Shown here piece after piece: positions 1-10,400 of a stretch of DNA of 64,000 nucleotides (positions within the stretch are counted from its first letter, which is position 1; every line of letters starts with the position of its first letter). Source of the stretch: Lentinula raphanica (taxonomy: Eukaryota > Basidiomycota > Agaricomycetes > Agaricales > Omphalotaceae); assembly GCA_027919835.1 (NCBI GenBank), contig JANVFP010000025.1, positions 372,001-436,000 of the forward strand, read 5' to 3'. The position numbers and the translations under genes are program-made. Under the pieces are notes generated by a model, which did not search any database, had not been told where the DNA came from, and worked only from the letters and a program-made list of their open reading frames with translations.

Positions 1-468
1 TTGTAATCTTATATGAGCACGGCAGAGAGCAATATAACCACAATATGATTTCATGTACGGGTCACAAGAGATACATCACATATGGCTGACGGATACCAAA
101 CAACAGAGGATGACAGTCATGACGATGAAAGTGCGGGAAAAGAGGGAATTCAAACATTCTTGGCAACTGCTTGTCGGCGAGATACCATCTTCGTTCCATG
201 GCTGTTTGCAGCAGAGCTAGTTCCAGTGAAAATACGGCTACACAGATGAATGAGATGTCATTGAGTGGATGATGAGAGACTCGTGTACGCACTCGGTCCA
301 CCACTTCAACAACACTTCAGCTTGCTTCGCTGCCTCGCATCAGCCGAGTCTTGTGAAAAGGTCAATGATGAATTTCGAGATCAAAGATGAAGTTCCGGAG
401 ATCTCGATAGTTGTAGCCATCGTAGCACTCCATCCAATTTGAAGCATCGCTAAGGGCAAGATGAAGCT
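1..468. other. No gene recognised at the left edge
   Basis: I see no convincing coding exon here. The longest open frame on the minus strand would need a GTG start and has no recognisable motif. The stretch is downstream of the DUF6698-like remnant and may hold its 3' untranslated region. Confidence 0.4.
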
Positions 469-1427
469 TCAGCGCGACGAGAATGAGTATACAAAAAGAG
501 GATTCGAAGGTTGAATGACTCCACTGTACAGCAGCATATGTATGATATTGGCGACGTGATCACGATGGCTATTGGCGGCTTTATTCTTCTTGGCAGGTTG
601 CAAGTTCTCGACGTCCTCGAGCTGGCTTTTTGCAGACGAGAGCGACATATAGATAGTTCGATAGACCTAGAAAACAATTACATAGGAAATGACATTGGAA
701 TGACCGGCAACGTACTTGTAACGAGAGATAGCTTTGAAGGTAGCCTTCGTCGGGTGAATCAGGATTGAATTTTTCATCCTTATAGAAGCAGAGAGATCGC
801 GCAGAGGTAGCAACATCGTATTCCGGATCCATTCGTTGGGCTGCTGCGCACACACACTGGGTGGGTGGAATAGTCAATTCACCAATAAGCAACAGAACAC
901 TTCAGGCACCTACCCAAACATACCAAGTTAGGGTAGAAAAATCATGAAAATAACCTACCCAACATGGTCAAAATCCCATGGGCAGTCCCAAGTGTGGGAT
1001 TCCCATATAGACTGGGGATTCCCACTTGGGATTCCCAATCAGGGACCCCAAACACTAGGGTATTGGGATTCCCAAGGGTGGGATTCCCATTCACTCTGCA
1101 TGGAGAGGCTGCTTGTAAACTGATTGCTGTTAGCCTTATATGGGGAAAGAACTAGGAGAACTTTACTGAGGCCAGGAAGCCTGTGTGTTTCATATTAATA
1201 TATATTATATTCTTCTCTGCTTCTTGTGAGAATGTTTTCAAGTATATATTTATCCATGAAATTTATTGGTATACATTCTCTAGTTTCTGCATGACCTGTG
1301 GACATATTCATAGAAGTATATTTACAGTGATCTGAACATCTCATTTACTGTAACAATGCAATTAAGACAATTACTATGATTATAAAGTTACTTTCACTGG
1401 AAATTCAACACTGGAAGTTCAAGAAAT

Positions 1428-1505
1428 CCCACTTACTGGGAATCCCACTCTCTGGGAATCCCACTCACTGGGAATCCCACTCACTGGGAGTCCCACTCAT
1501 TGGAA
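1428..1505. repeat. GGGAATCCCA minisatellite, left arm of E1
   Basis: About five copies of a 16-bp unit, TGGGAATCCCACTCAC and variants. Each unit contains the near-palindrome TGGGAATCCCA. The matching array in the right arm (3785-3971) is more than twice as long. Related TGGGATTCCCA motifs also sit close to both ends (about 980-1095 and 4310-4395), the position where hAT transposases typically bind subterminal repeats. Confidence 0.85.
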
Positions 1506-2258
1506 GAGTCTTGTAAGCATTGAAATTTTACAAAAAGAAGTGATACCACTGCTCACTATTATACATTACAAGTAGAATTTTATCCTCTATCCATGCATTA
1601 AAAGATTTTCCAATGAATCCAAAACTACTACTAGTGCTTCATGCTGAGGGTAGATACATGAGCAATTTTAATATAGGTTGCAAAGTATAGAAATCCACCT
1701 GGGTATAAGAACAAGGATCTCCTTATACTGAACACACTTATATTACTCATTATTCAATAATGAAGAACTCAGAGTATTGATCACTCATTATGCTTATTAT
1801 ACTCTACACACTTCATAAGTAACTATAACATACTTTGAACAGAACATTGTTATATTATAACATGCATATAAAATGCATTTTGTGCAATTTGGGGTGCTCA
1901 TTTTGAGTTTCTGAGTTGAAATTCATGTATGTGATAATCACACTCAATAGTTCTTGTGTGAACTTTATATGGTGTCAGGATGTTGTTTACACCATATCCT
2001 CTTTGATTCAAATATAAGAACTTGAAAATGTAATGTTTGGAGTGTGCTATATATGTCCACCTGGGTATGAGAACAAGGCTCTCCTTATACTCAACACACT
2101 TATATCACTCATCACTCAATAATGAAGAACTTAGAGTAGTGCAACTTTCCAGTGCCATTATCACTCATGACTCATTACACATGGTATACTTCATCAGTAA
2201 CTATAATACACCTTCCACACAATATTGTTATATCATGATACACATATAACAATGAGTT

Positions 2259-3165
2259 TTGGGCACTTATGGGCGCCTATTTTGTGTTTTTTTTGACTCA
2301 AAATTCATCAATACCACGCTCAATAATTTTTGTGTGGGCTTTATATTGTGTCATGATGTTGTCTGTATCATACTACCTTGGATTCAATTCGGAGAACTCA
2401 CAAATACAGCCTGTAGGGCTAGCTATAACATGAGTCCTTATGATTTAACAGTGTTTTATGCAAATGACAATGCATATATCCATGTAATGCAGGGTTACAG
2501 AAGCTGTTTCATGGGGAGTGTGCTCCTACAGTCTAAGGATAGTGTATATACATAATTCAGATACTCACCATGACCATTGGACTCTGTAATATACATTTAC
2601 ATATTTCATGTATATTGGTAATATGTATACTTGCATGTAACTACAGATATCATACTCAATGACTCCCATTGTAAGTCTCTTAGCTGTATGACATGGAGTA
2701 AGCATAGAATTGGTTGTAGGATGTCTCCTTTCATGTCTCAGAAGCAGTTTGACTTCATAACATGGGTGTATGCATTGTCATTTACACAAAACAGTGTAAA
2801 ATCACAAAAGATTATGATATATCCAGCTTTACAGGTTTAATATTTGAGTTCTCCGAGTTGTATCTAAGGAAGTATAATATAGACAATATTCTGACCCAAT
2901 ATAAAGCCCACACAGAAATTATTGGGTGTGCTATCAATGTATTTTGACTAAAAACCCAAATAAGCACTGTTAAATCATAGAAGATCATGATATAGCCAGC
3001 TCTATAGGCTGTATTTGTGGGTTCTCCGAATTGAATCCAAGGTAGTATGATATAGACAACATCATGACACAATATAAAGCCTATACAAAAATTATTGAGT
3101 GTGGTATTGATGAACTTTGAGTCAAAAAACACAAAATAGGCGCCCATAAGCGCCCAGAACTCATT
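2259..3165. repeat. Shared palindrome core, copy in E1
   Basis: The central part of E1 holds modules of about 185 bp that start at TTTTGGGC(A/G)CTTATGGGCGC, include GTGTGGGCTTTATATTGTGTC-like sequence, and end near a CGGAGAACTC motif. I count one on the left (2268-2455) and two in opposite orientation on the right (about 2810-2955 and 2975-3160), with more diverged copies at about 1880-2045 and 3380-3530. The loop between them (about 2450-2780) matches the loop of E2 (about 29540-29870) in order and sequence, including ATTGGACTCTGT and ACATGGGTGTATGCA. This shows E1 and E2 share ancestry in the core only. Confidence 0.8.
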
Positions 3166-3784
3166 GTTATATGTGTATCATGATATAACAATATTGTGTA
3201 GAAGGTGTATTATAGTTACTGATGAAGTATACCATGTATAATGAGTATCATGAGTGATAACACTGGAAAGTTACACTACTCTAAGTTCTTCATTATTGCA
3301 TGATGAGTGATATAAGTGTGTTGAGTATAAGGAAATCCTTGTTCTCATACCCAGGTGAACATAGCATATTCTGAAAGTTACATTTTCAAGTTCATAGATT
3401 TGAATTGAAGAGGATATGGTATAAACAACATCCTGACACCATATAAAGTCCACACAAAAACTATTGAGTATAGTATTCAGGAATTTCAACTTAGAAACTC
3501 AAAATAAGCACCCAAGATTCATGTTATGTTCTATTCAAAGTATGTTATTGTTACTAATGAAGGGTGTTGACTATAATAAGTGCAATGAGTGGTGGATCTC
3601 TGTACTTTTCAACCCTTAGTTAAAATTGCTCATTCTTAGTCTCATCCCTGTATCTACCCTCAGCATGAAGCACAGGTGGTAGTTTTGACTTTATAAACTT
3701 TTACCTGCCATATATAATAGTAGGCAGTAGTATCAATTTCTTCTGTAAAATTTCAATGTTTATGAGACTATTCCAAATTCCAAT

Positions 3785-3971
3785 GAGTGGGATTCCCAGA
3801 GAGTGGGATTCCCAGAGAATGGGATTCCCAGAGAGCGGGATTCCCAGTGAATGGGATTCCCAGAGAGCGGGATTCCCAGTGAATGGGATTCCCAGAGAGC
3901 GGGATTCCCAGTGAATGGGATTCCCAGAGAGCGGGATTCCCAGTGAATGGGATTCCCAGAGAGTGGGATTC
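3785..3971. repeat. GGGATTCCCA minisatellite, right arm of E1
   Basis: About twelve tandem 16-bp units, alternating GGGATTCCCAGAGAGC and GGGATTCCCAGTGAAT. It is the expanded counterpart of the array at 1428-1505. Confidence 0.9.
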
Positions 3972-4560
3972 CTTGAACTTCCAGTGTTGAATTTCTAGTT
4001 AGAGTAACTTTATAATCCTAGTAATTGTCTTAATTGCATTGTTACAGTAAATGAGAAATTCAGACCACTGTAAATATAATTCTATGAATATGTCCACAGG
4101 TCATGCAGAAACTAGAGAATGTATACCAATTAATTTCATGGATAAATATATACTTGAAAACATTCTCACAAGAAGCAGAGAAGAATATAATATATATTAA
4201 TATGAAACACACAGGCTTCCTGGCCTCAGTAAAGTTCTCCTAGTTCTTTCCCCATATAAGGCTAACAGCAATCAGTTTACAAGCAGCCTCTCCATGCAGA
4301 GTGAATGGGAATCCCACCCTTGGGAATCCCAATACCCTAGTGTTTGGGGTCCCTGATTGGGAATCCCCAGTCTATATGGGAATCCCACACTTGGGACTGC
4401 CCATGGGATTTTGACCATGTTGGGTAGGTTATTTTCATGATTTTTCTACCCTAACTTGGTATGTTTGGGTAGGTGCCTGAAGTGCAACAGAATGAGGAAG
4501 GACTTACTCGTTGTTGTTCCAATCAATCTCACCTGGACATAGAAGACCTCCAGTCATATC

Positions 4561-5285
4561 GTTTTGATTTCCGCGATTGACACGAGAGCTTTCATCGAAA
4601 TCAGGGACTCAGGAGCTCGAGTGGGGGAGACGAGGAGAGTGTCGGAGAGTGTCTGAGAGTGTCGCCGTCGGAGAGACGTTGAAGACTTGTCACTGTTGTG
4701 ACTGTCACTCGTGCTCATGATAGCTCATGATAATGCTGTGCTAAACTTACTTCTATCTAGTAATCCTTCATCAACATCTTCTGCTCCTTCACCTTTCGAA
4801 CTCTTCGGTTGAGTTCTCGACCTACAATCTTCGTGGCTGACTGGGTGTCATACGTCTTCGCGCTCTCGACTTCTTTCTCAAGCTTGAAAATGTTCAATCG
4901 GGAGTCTTGGTGTCTTACCCCTCGTTGATCAAAGCTCTGCCGCCTTTTTTACCAACCTCGATGAGGAAATATTCTATCTCGCCAACGGCAGTGAATCCAC
5001 GATCCAATCTATATCTACTGTGAGTGCAGTCATTCACATTGATCCATGAAACGGAACGACTCACTCGCGATTCTCAGCTCTTTCTTCAGAAGGGTTCGCG
5101 AGTTCATCGAATTCATCTTCATCCCCGCCTTCGTGATATCCTTTTGCACGATATGTGTCACGCTGGAGCTGTATTGTGATGAGATTATCAAATACCACGA
5201 CTCGACGAGGTATGGCGCGCGCATTTTGGACTCGGCAGTAGGCTCAGCACCATCTTTTTGCCAAGGTACGTGGGTATCACGGATG
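4561..5285. other. No confident gene between E1 and the RS-rich gene
   Basis: A GGAGAGTGTC-type short repeat occurs near 4635-4672. Open frames on both strands at 5030-5507 are long but overlap each other, and I found no splice pattern giving a recognisable protein. One or more exons of an unidentified gene could be present. Confidence 0.35.
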
Positions 5286-5605
5286 TCAATGGTTTCCAAC
5301 TGTAGAGCTTACACTCGTTCGCGCTTTTATCCTTCTTTGGTAGGTTTCTGCACGTTCATCAACACATGGACCTGTCGCCGGAGATCGTTGAATTTCGCGA
5401 GTATCAACAGAATCACTGCGACGACGTGCAGAGCACCGATCAGGGGAGGATTCCGAGCTACGTCCTCGGGATCGACTACGCGAAGTAGAGCTGGGACGCC
5501 CTCGTAGAGAAGAGCGGCCATGGCCACCGCTACGGCGGTTGTGCTGCAACAGTGTCAGATTATACTAATACTTGGAGGACGGCCAGAACGACTTACGCTT
5601 GGCAT
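5286..5605 (-). CDS. Small RS-rich basic protein, two exons
   Basis: The ATG at 5605-5603 begins a 9-nt first exon (5605-5597). A clean 53-nt intron follows (5596-5544, GTAAGT donor, CTGAC branch, TTGCAG acceptor). The second exon (5543-5286) ends in TGA. The protein is about 88 aa, rich in Arg and Ser, with the run SRSRSRGRSSE near its N-terminus. Such composition is common in nuclear RNA-binding proteins, but there is no RRM or other domain, so no function is claimed. A second frame through the same exon (ATG at 5527) is open and would give a hydrophobic segment PLIGALHVVAVILLILA. The splice phase favours the RS frame, but an alternative product cannot be excluded. Confidence 0.4.
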
Positions 5606-7422
5606 TGCTAAAGGTGGCTGCAGCTGGCGATAGAGGAAGATAGAACACAAAATGGTGGAGGTTCAGGAAAAGAAAGGTTCGGTTGTCCTCAGCCTCCAGG
5701 GTTTCATTTCCAATCAACAGAGCTTTGGGCAAGCAGGTGATCGCGTATCTTCCGAATATCCAATACCTTCTTCCAGTGCCGCAATACGATACATGTTTTA
5801 TCCATCCGGGTCCTGTACAGTTGATGAGCTCCTATTAAATTCTTTTCCTGTGACTGTACCACTCGGACCACCAGACTCAATGACTGTCAGTAGTATGACT
5901 CGGTTTCTAAGGCGGAGTATACTGTTCTTCGTTCTTATCTCCTTTGCTACATATCTGAACAACAACCTCCTCAACCCTCTGATAGCATCTGCCGTACTTC
6001 GAAATTCCGCAACATACCTAATTCATACACTTTCAGTTCTATCCATATTCACTGAAGTCTGGATCTCGCGGCCCGACTCACGGCAGTGCCGATTCCCTCA
6101 GAACTCTCAATCCTTGGCAAGTGTCTGGTCTGCTCGGGCTGTAAGTTGTCGACAACCACTAGTACGGGCAAGAACATCACACAGATGCATACCTGGATGC
6201 ACGACTGGGCCTTGGTCCACTCAACGCACATTGTACTTCGTCTGTTCTCGTCTGGCACCCACCGGGATTATTTCTCCCTTCACTCATAAACGCGTTGAGT
6301 TTTTTGTTCAGTCATGAGCTTTCGTATTCAAGCCCTGTCTTGAATCTCAATATATGCTTATAGGGAGGTACCACAACCAAACAGCTACTCCCTGCAAATG
6401 GATCGCCACTGGCACGAGACGAAAACCCTGCGAAAACCGCAGAGAACAGTTACAGTACTACCGGTTCAGTCCAGTACCCGCAGCCGATGTGAAGCAACTT
6501 CCGTTTACGGAGTAAAATTCAATCGCGTGAGGCTTATATCACGCGGTGTCATTCATGGTTGAAATCTCTCACTTCTTCGTCTCGAACTTCCAAGTTCCAA
6601 GTTGCCAACAAAGTACTACTGCTGGTGGTTTGGGCACTGTTCATATCAGGTAATTGGGATCTAAAGACCAGCATCATAAGATTGTTCCGGAATAACAAGG
6701 ACGGACAGACACTCAGCTACTACACCGTATGGAATTCGAATGAATCAACGGGCCTTCTTCTGACCGCTACTTTTGAAGCTACACCTGGGTCTGTAGCAAC
6801 TCATTCTAGCTGTCAGGAAGGAAGGAAGGAAGCAGTGTCCAGGTTTTTTCAAGGTTTATTAACAATTGTAATGTTTCCGAACCTGCTGGCCCCTGTCTCA
6901 GATAGAGAACCGTATCGAAACTGTTCTCTCTGACTACAACCTCACTTACGATTTACCAATCCGTCCATCTGGCATAGAACACGTTCCAAGCTCTTTCCCT
7001 TTTCCTTCCTCGTAGGCTGGTGAGTTGACCTATCGGATTGCTCAGAGAATAATGTGATACGTTTGTTTGACAGTTGCAACAAACATCAGCCGCTTGTTTC
7101 TTTGGATTCACTGTACTCTCATCCAATATCTTCCACCTACTACGTAGTATAATACGATTCTATATCCGTGATATTCTGCATTCCTCAAGTACCCTACACA
7201 TTCGTCCTCAACACGTTATATTCATCTCGTCACTCAGAGTACATTGTACAAATATGTATAATACAACAGTCAACACGCATCAATTACACGCGCCCATTCA
7301 ACGCTCCGCTTATGATGCATGACCGGAACATGTGGATAACGTGTTTGTTTTTATCTCTTACACATACATATGCCATCAACTTCAAGTTCCCTTCAGGCCG
7401 GTTTTTGAGAGTGGCAGCGATC
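5606..7422. other. No gene resolved upstream of the coiled-coil gene
   Basis: Plus-strand ATG ORFs at 5652-6317 (221 aa) and 6559-6933 (124 aa) are the longest, but neither has a recognisable domain or coding-like composition. The minus strand at about 6049-6258 has a hydrophobic frame. I cannot decide whether any is real. The last few hundred bases probably include the promoter of the gene starting at 7423. Confidence 0.35.
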
Positions 7423-10400
7423 ATGGATATGGATGCGGATGAGACTTCAAACGTACGGCTAGTCTCGTCTAGTACTGCAAATTAATGCTAACAATCATAC
7501 TATTCAATCCAGAACAACGAACTTCCTACGAAGTCATTCTTACAAAAACCAGGCTCCAGAGCTGACGATGACGTTGATATGACTGCATTGTCCTCCGTCG
7601 CAAGAGGGAAGAAACGCAGCCACGAGGAAACTGGCAAGGGTTCTAATAGAGCAATACTTGTGAGTGGCACTTCCTCTCTTCATTGCTCGACGCTCACCAT
7701 ACTATACCGATAGGAGCCTGCGACCAAAGCCATATTTCTGGACCCTGATACTGAAGAGCTGAGTGCAAGATATGAAGCGCTCGTAAAAAGACTCCTGGAA
7801 TTTCAAAAGGTACAGTACGAGGAACTCGTTGGAGTACTTCCGAGTATTCAATCAGTTCATAGCTAAATCGACAACTCGACTCCAAATGCAAGATATTAGA
7901 ATCTGAGAAAGCGGCCATACAAGTGGGTTGATATCTCGATCTATAAGAAAAGAGAAAATACTCAATGATATCTGTAGGAAGAATTGACGGACTCGAAACA
8001 TGAAGTATCCACGCTCACCAAGACGAACGATCGGTTGACAAGATCCCAGAGTATTCTCCTCACCGATTCTTCATCTCAGCAAGTTCATTCAGGAGCAACC
8101 TCCTCTGATCCGGTATGTAACCGTACCATTCGCAACGTATGGATGTAACACCAACACATCAATACCGTTTTAGGTTAGCCTCACCTCAGATCAAGTGCAG
8201 AAGTTGACTCAGGATTTCACCGATCAAGCGCAGGAACTCAAGGTCAGACTCTACAGACGGAAAAACAATTTTACTGACTGTTCCTAGGCTGCACAAGACC
8301 TGTTGAGAAAACGCGATACAGAAATCAACGAATTGAAAAGAAGTGAGAACAGCACTGCTCGTGAAAATGTTTCCGAGGCACTTGCCGTTCGTACCCTGGA
8401 ACTCGCGGTACTACTGGTCCCACACTGTTACCTTGTTCAATTTGACAGTTTTCCAGGAGGCACGGACCGCTTTGGTGGAACGCAACGAGCACATCGATGA
8501 GGAGAAGGAGAAACACCGCCAGGCTATCGAAGAACTGAACAACAAGATTTCTACTCAGGGAGAGGAGCTTCAGGTATCGACTGGATTCGTCAATCAGAGT
8601 TGCGTTCGATCTCATAGTGTCAATTTCAGGAGGCACGGAACACTTTGGAGGAACGCAACAAGAACATCCATGAGGAGAAGGAGAAACACCGCCAGGCTAT
8701 CGAAGAACTGAACAACAAGATTTCTACTCAGGGAGAGGAGCTTAAGGTATCGACTGGATTCGTCAATCAGAGTTGCGTTCGATCTCATAGTGTCAATTTC
8801 AGGAGGCACGGAACACTTTGGAGGAACGCAACAAGAACATCCATGAGGAGAAGGAGAAACACCGCCAGGCTATCGACGAACTGACCAACAAGATTTCTAC
8901 TCGGGGAGAGGAGCTTCAGGTATTGACTGGGCCCATCAATGAGATTACAAATGCTTTATCTATGTTTACAGGAGGCACAAAGCGCTTTGGAAAAACGGGG
9001 CGAACAGATTGATGAAGAGAGGAAGCAGCATCGTTCGGCTCTCGCTAAATTGAACGGCGATATCTCTGCTCATAAAGGAGAACTTCAGGTATTGAGTGGG
9101 CCCAGAAATGAGAATACGAACACTAATCAGCTTGTTCCTAGACCACGAAAGACCTTCTAGAAGAACGAAACAGGGAGCTTGAAGCCCTCAAGAAACAGAC
9201 GAAGACCGAAATCGGCGAATCAACTGCCGAAAGCACTAAATCGAAAAAAGAAATAGAAAAACTCAAAATGGAGCTCGCACAGTGTCAGGTCGAATTGGAT
9301 CGTACGCAAGAGTCGTTCGAGAAAGCCGGCGACGAAGTCCTTGAGCTTTCGGCAGAGAAGGGTGAAATCTCGGACAAATTGGATGTAAGATATCTGAACT
9401 CACCGCATCATGAAGTGTATGAGTTCAAGCGTGTCCAACCTTCACAGGAAGTTCAAAGTCAAAAGGACGAACTTGTCCACAAGCTCCACCTGTTAGAGGT
9501 GCACTGATTTATCACTCGTTATAATGGGGAGTCGTTCTAATTTCAGATCATCAGGAGAAAAAAGAGGCTGAAATCCGTAGTTTGAGGAATGAAAATCAAA
9601 AATCAGTGGAGAAACTCAAGCGTGAGTTGAAAGAATTGAAGGTGCGGCTTGCGTCGAATGAGATATGAAATAAATCTGATATCGAGTCCTCTTTCAAGGC
9701 TTTCGCGGATGAACTCAAGGGCGAAAGAGACAACCTGAGTCGTGATTCGAAAGAATCAAAGGTAACATCATCTCTCAATTCATACCACCACACCTATTCA
9801 AGGTCTACTTAGGAACAAAGTGCCAAGAACCTTGAATCCATTAAGGATCTTCATGCCCAGATCAAGGAGAAAGAGGTTGTGTGTTCAATCACTAACTGTT
9901 TGCCGACTGACCCATGCAACGCAGCGTGTCATCAGTGAACAGTCGTCTGTACATAAAAAGCAGAAGCGGGAGCTTGAAAGAGCAATAGCAGAATTGTCAA
10001 GTTTGAAGGTCAGACGATGTTTTATTTAAACATTATCCCTTCCCTGTCTCATAATATATACAGGAACGGTCCCTTCAAAATGCAGACAAAGACGAAGAAC
10101 TTAGCAAACTCAAGGATAACAACGAAGAACTCACGAACCAATTAACAGACGTCAAAGTGAGCGATTACGTCAACTGTTTGAGGAACCACGCTGACCCACT
10201 GAAGAATCAACTTGACGAAAAAACACAGTCGCTGTCACAGGCCGCCCAAGATACTGATAGCAAGCTCAAATCTGAGCAAGTCCGTGTTTGAATTCAACTT
10301 ACTTTTGCGATCATCATACTAATTTTGAATAGGAACGGCGTCGGAAGGATGCTCAGACCATCAAGAATCTCCGTGACCAAATTGCAAAACAGAACGTTAG

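Larger units (their letters stand above)
898..4484. mobile_element. Foldback element E1, hAT-like by its 8-bp target duplication
   Basis: The whole 3.6 kb is one long inverted repeat. It begins CACTTCAGGCACCTACCC and ends with the reverse complement. It is flanked by CAACAGAA at 890-897 and at 4485-4492, an 8-bp direct repeat as made by hAT and P-type transposases. The outer arms (898 to about 1640, and about 3700 to 4484) are nearly identical apart from small indels and different copy numbers of a GGGATTCCCA repeat. The inner arms are more diverged and surround a central loop near 2450-2780. No transposase is encoded; short ORFs inside mirror each other because of the palindrome. This suggests a non-autonomous element mobilised in trans. 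The superfamily call rests only on target-duplication length, so it is tentative; the boundaries are secure. Confidence 0.85.
469..4560 (-). pseudogene. DUF6698-like gene remnant with a foldback element in an intron
   Basis: Minus-strand coding pieces join across GT-AG introns. The last exon is 666-469 (66 codons, ending TGA). A 49-nt intron (715-667) precedes it, and the exon before runs from 716 to about 856. The joined protein contains SPDEGYLQSYLSLQ followed by VYRTIYMSLSSAKS. This resembles my memory of DUF6698 proteins of mushrooms, which carry a P(D/S)xPxxGxLxS segment and a (F/Y)xSPSSA motif. Upstream, a good donor (GTAAGT, starting at 4507 on the minus strand) and an acceptor near 857 would make a 56-nt intron if element E1 and one target-site copy were removed. 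The N-terminal exon or exons beyond 4507 are not clear, and the reading-frame phase across that junction is uncertain. DUF6698 has no known biochemical role. Calling it a remnant rather than a live gene is inference. Confidence 0.35.

Noticed and set aside
2037..3489. Several ORFs of 60-111 aa inside E1, for example 2259-2555 plus and 2812-3147 minus
   Set aside because: They mirror each other because the DNA is palindromic; no conserved domain and no splice support.
8325..8809. Minus-strand ORFs of 103 and 65 aa
   Set aside because: Antisense shadows of the duplicated coiled-coil exons.
8457..9088. Regularly spaced repeats resembling a CRISPR array
   Set aside because: They are duplicated exons and introns with intact splice sites in a eukaryotic gene.
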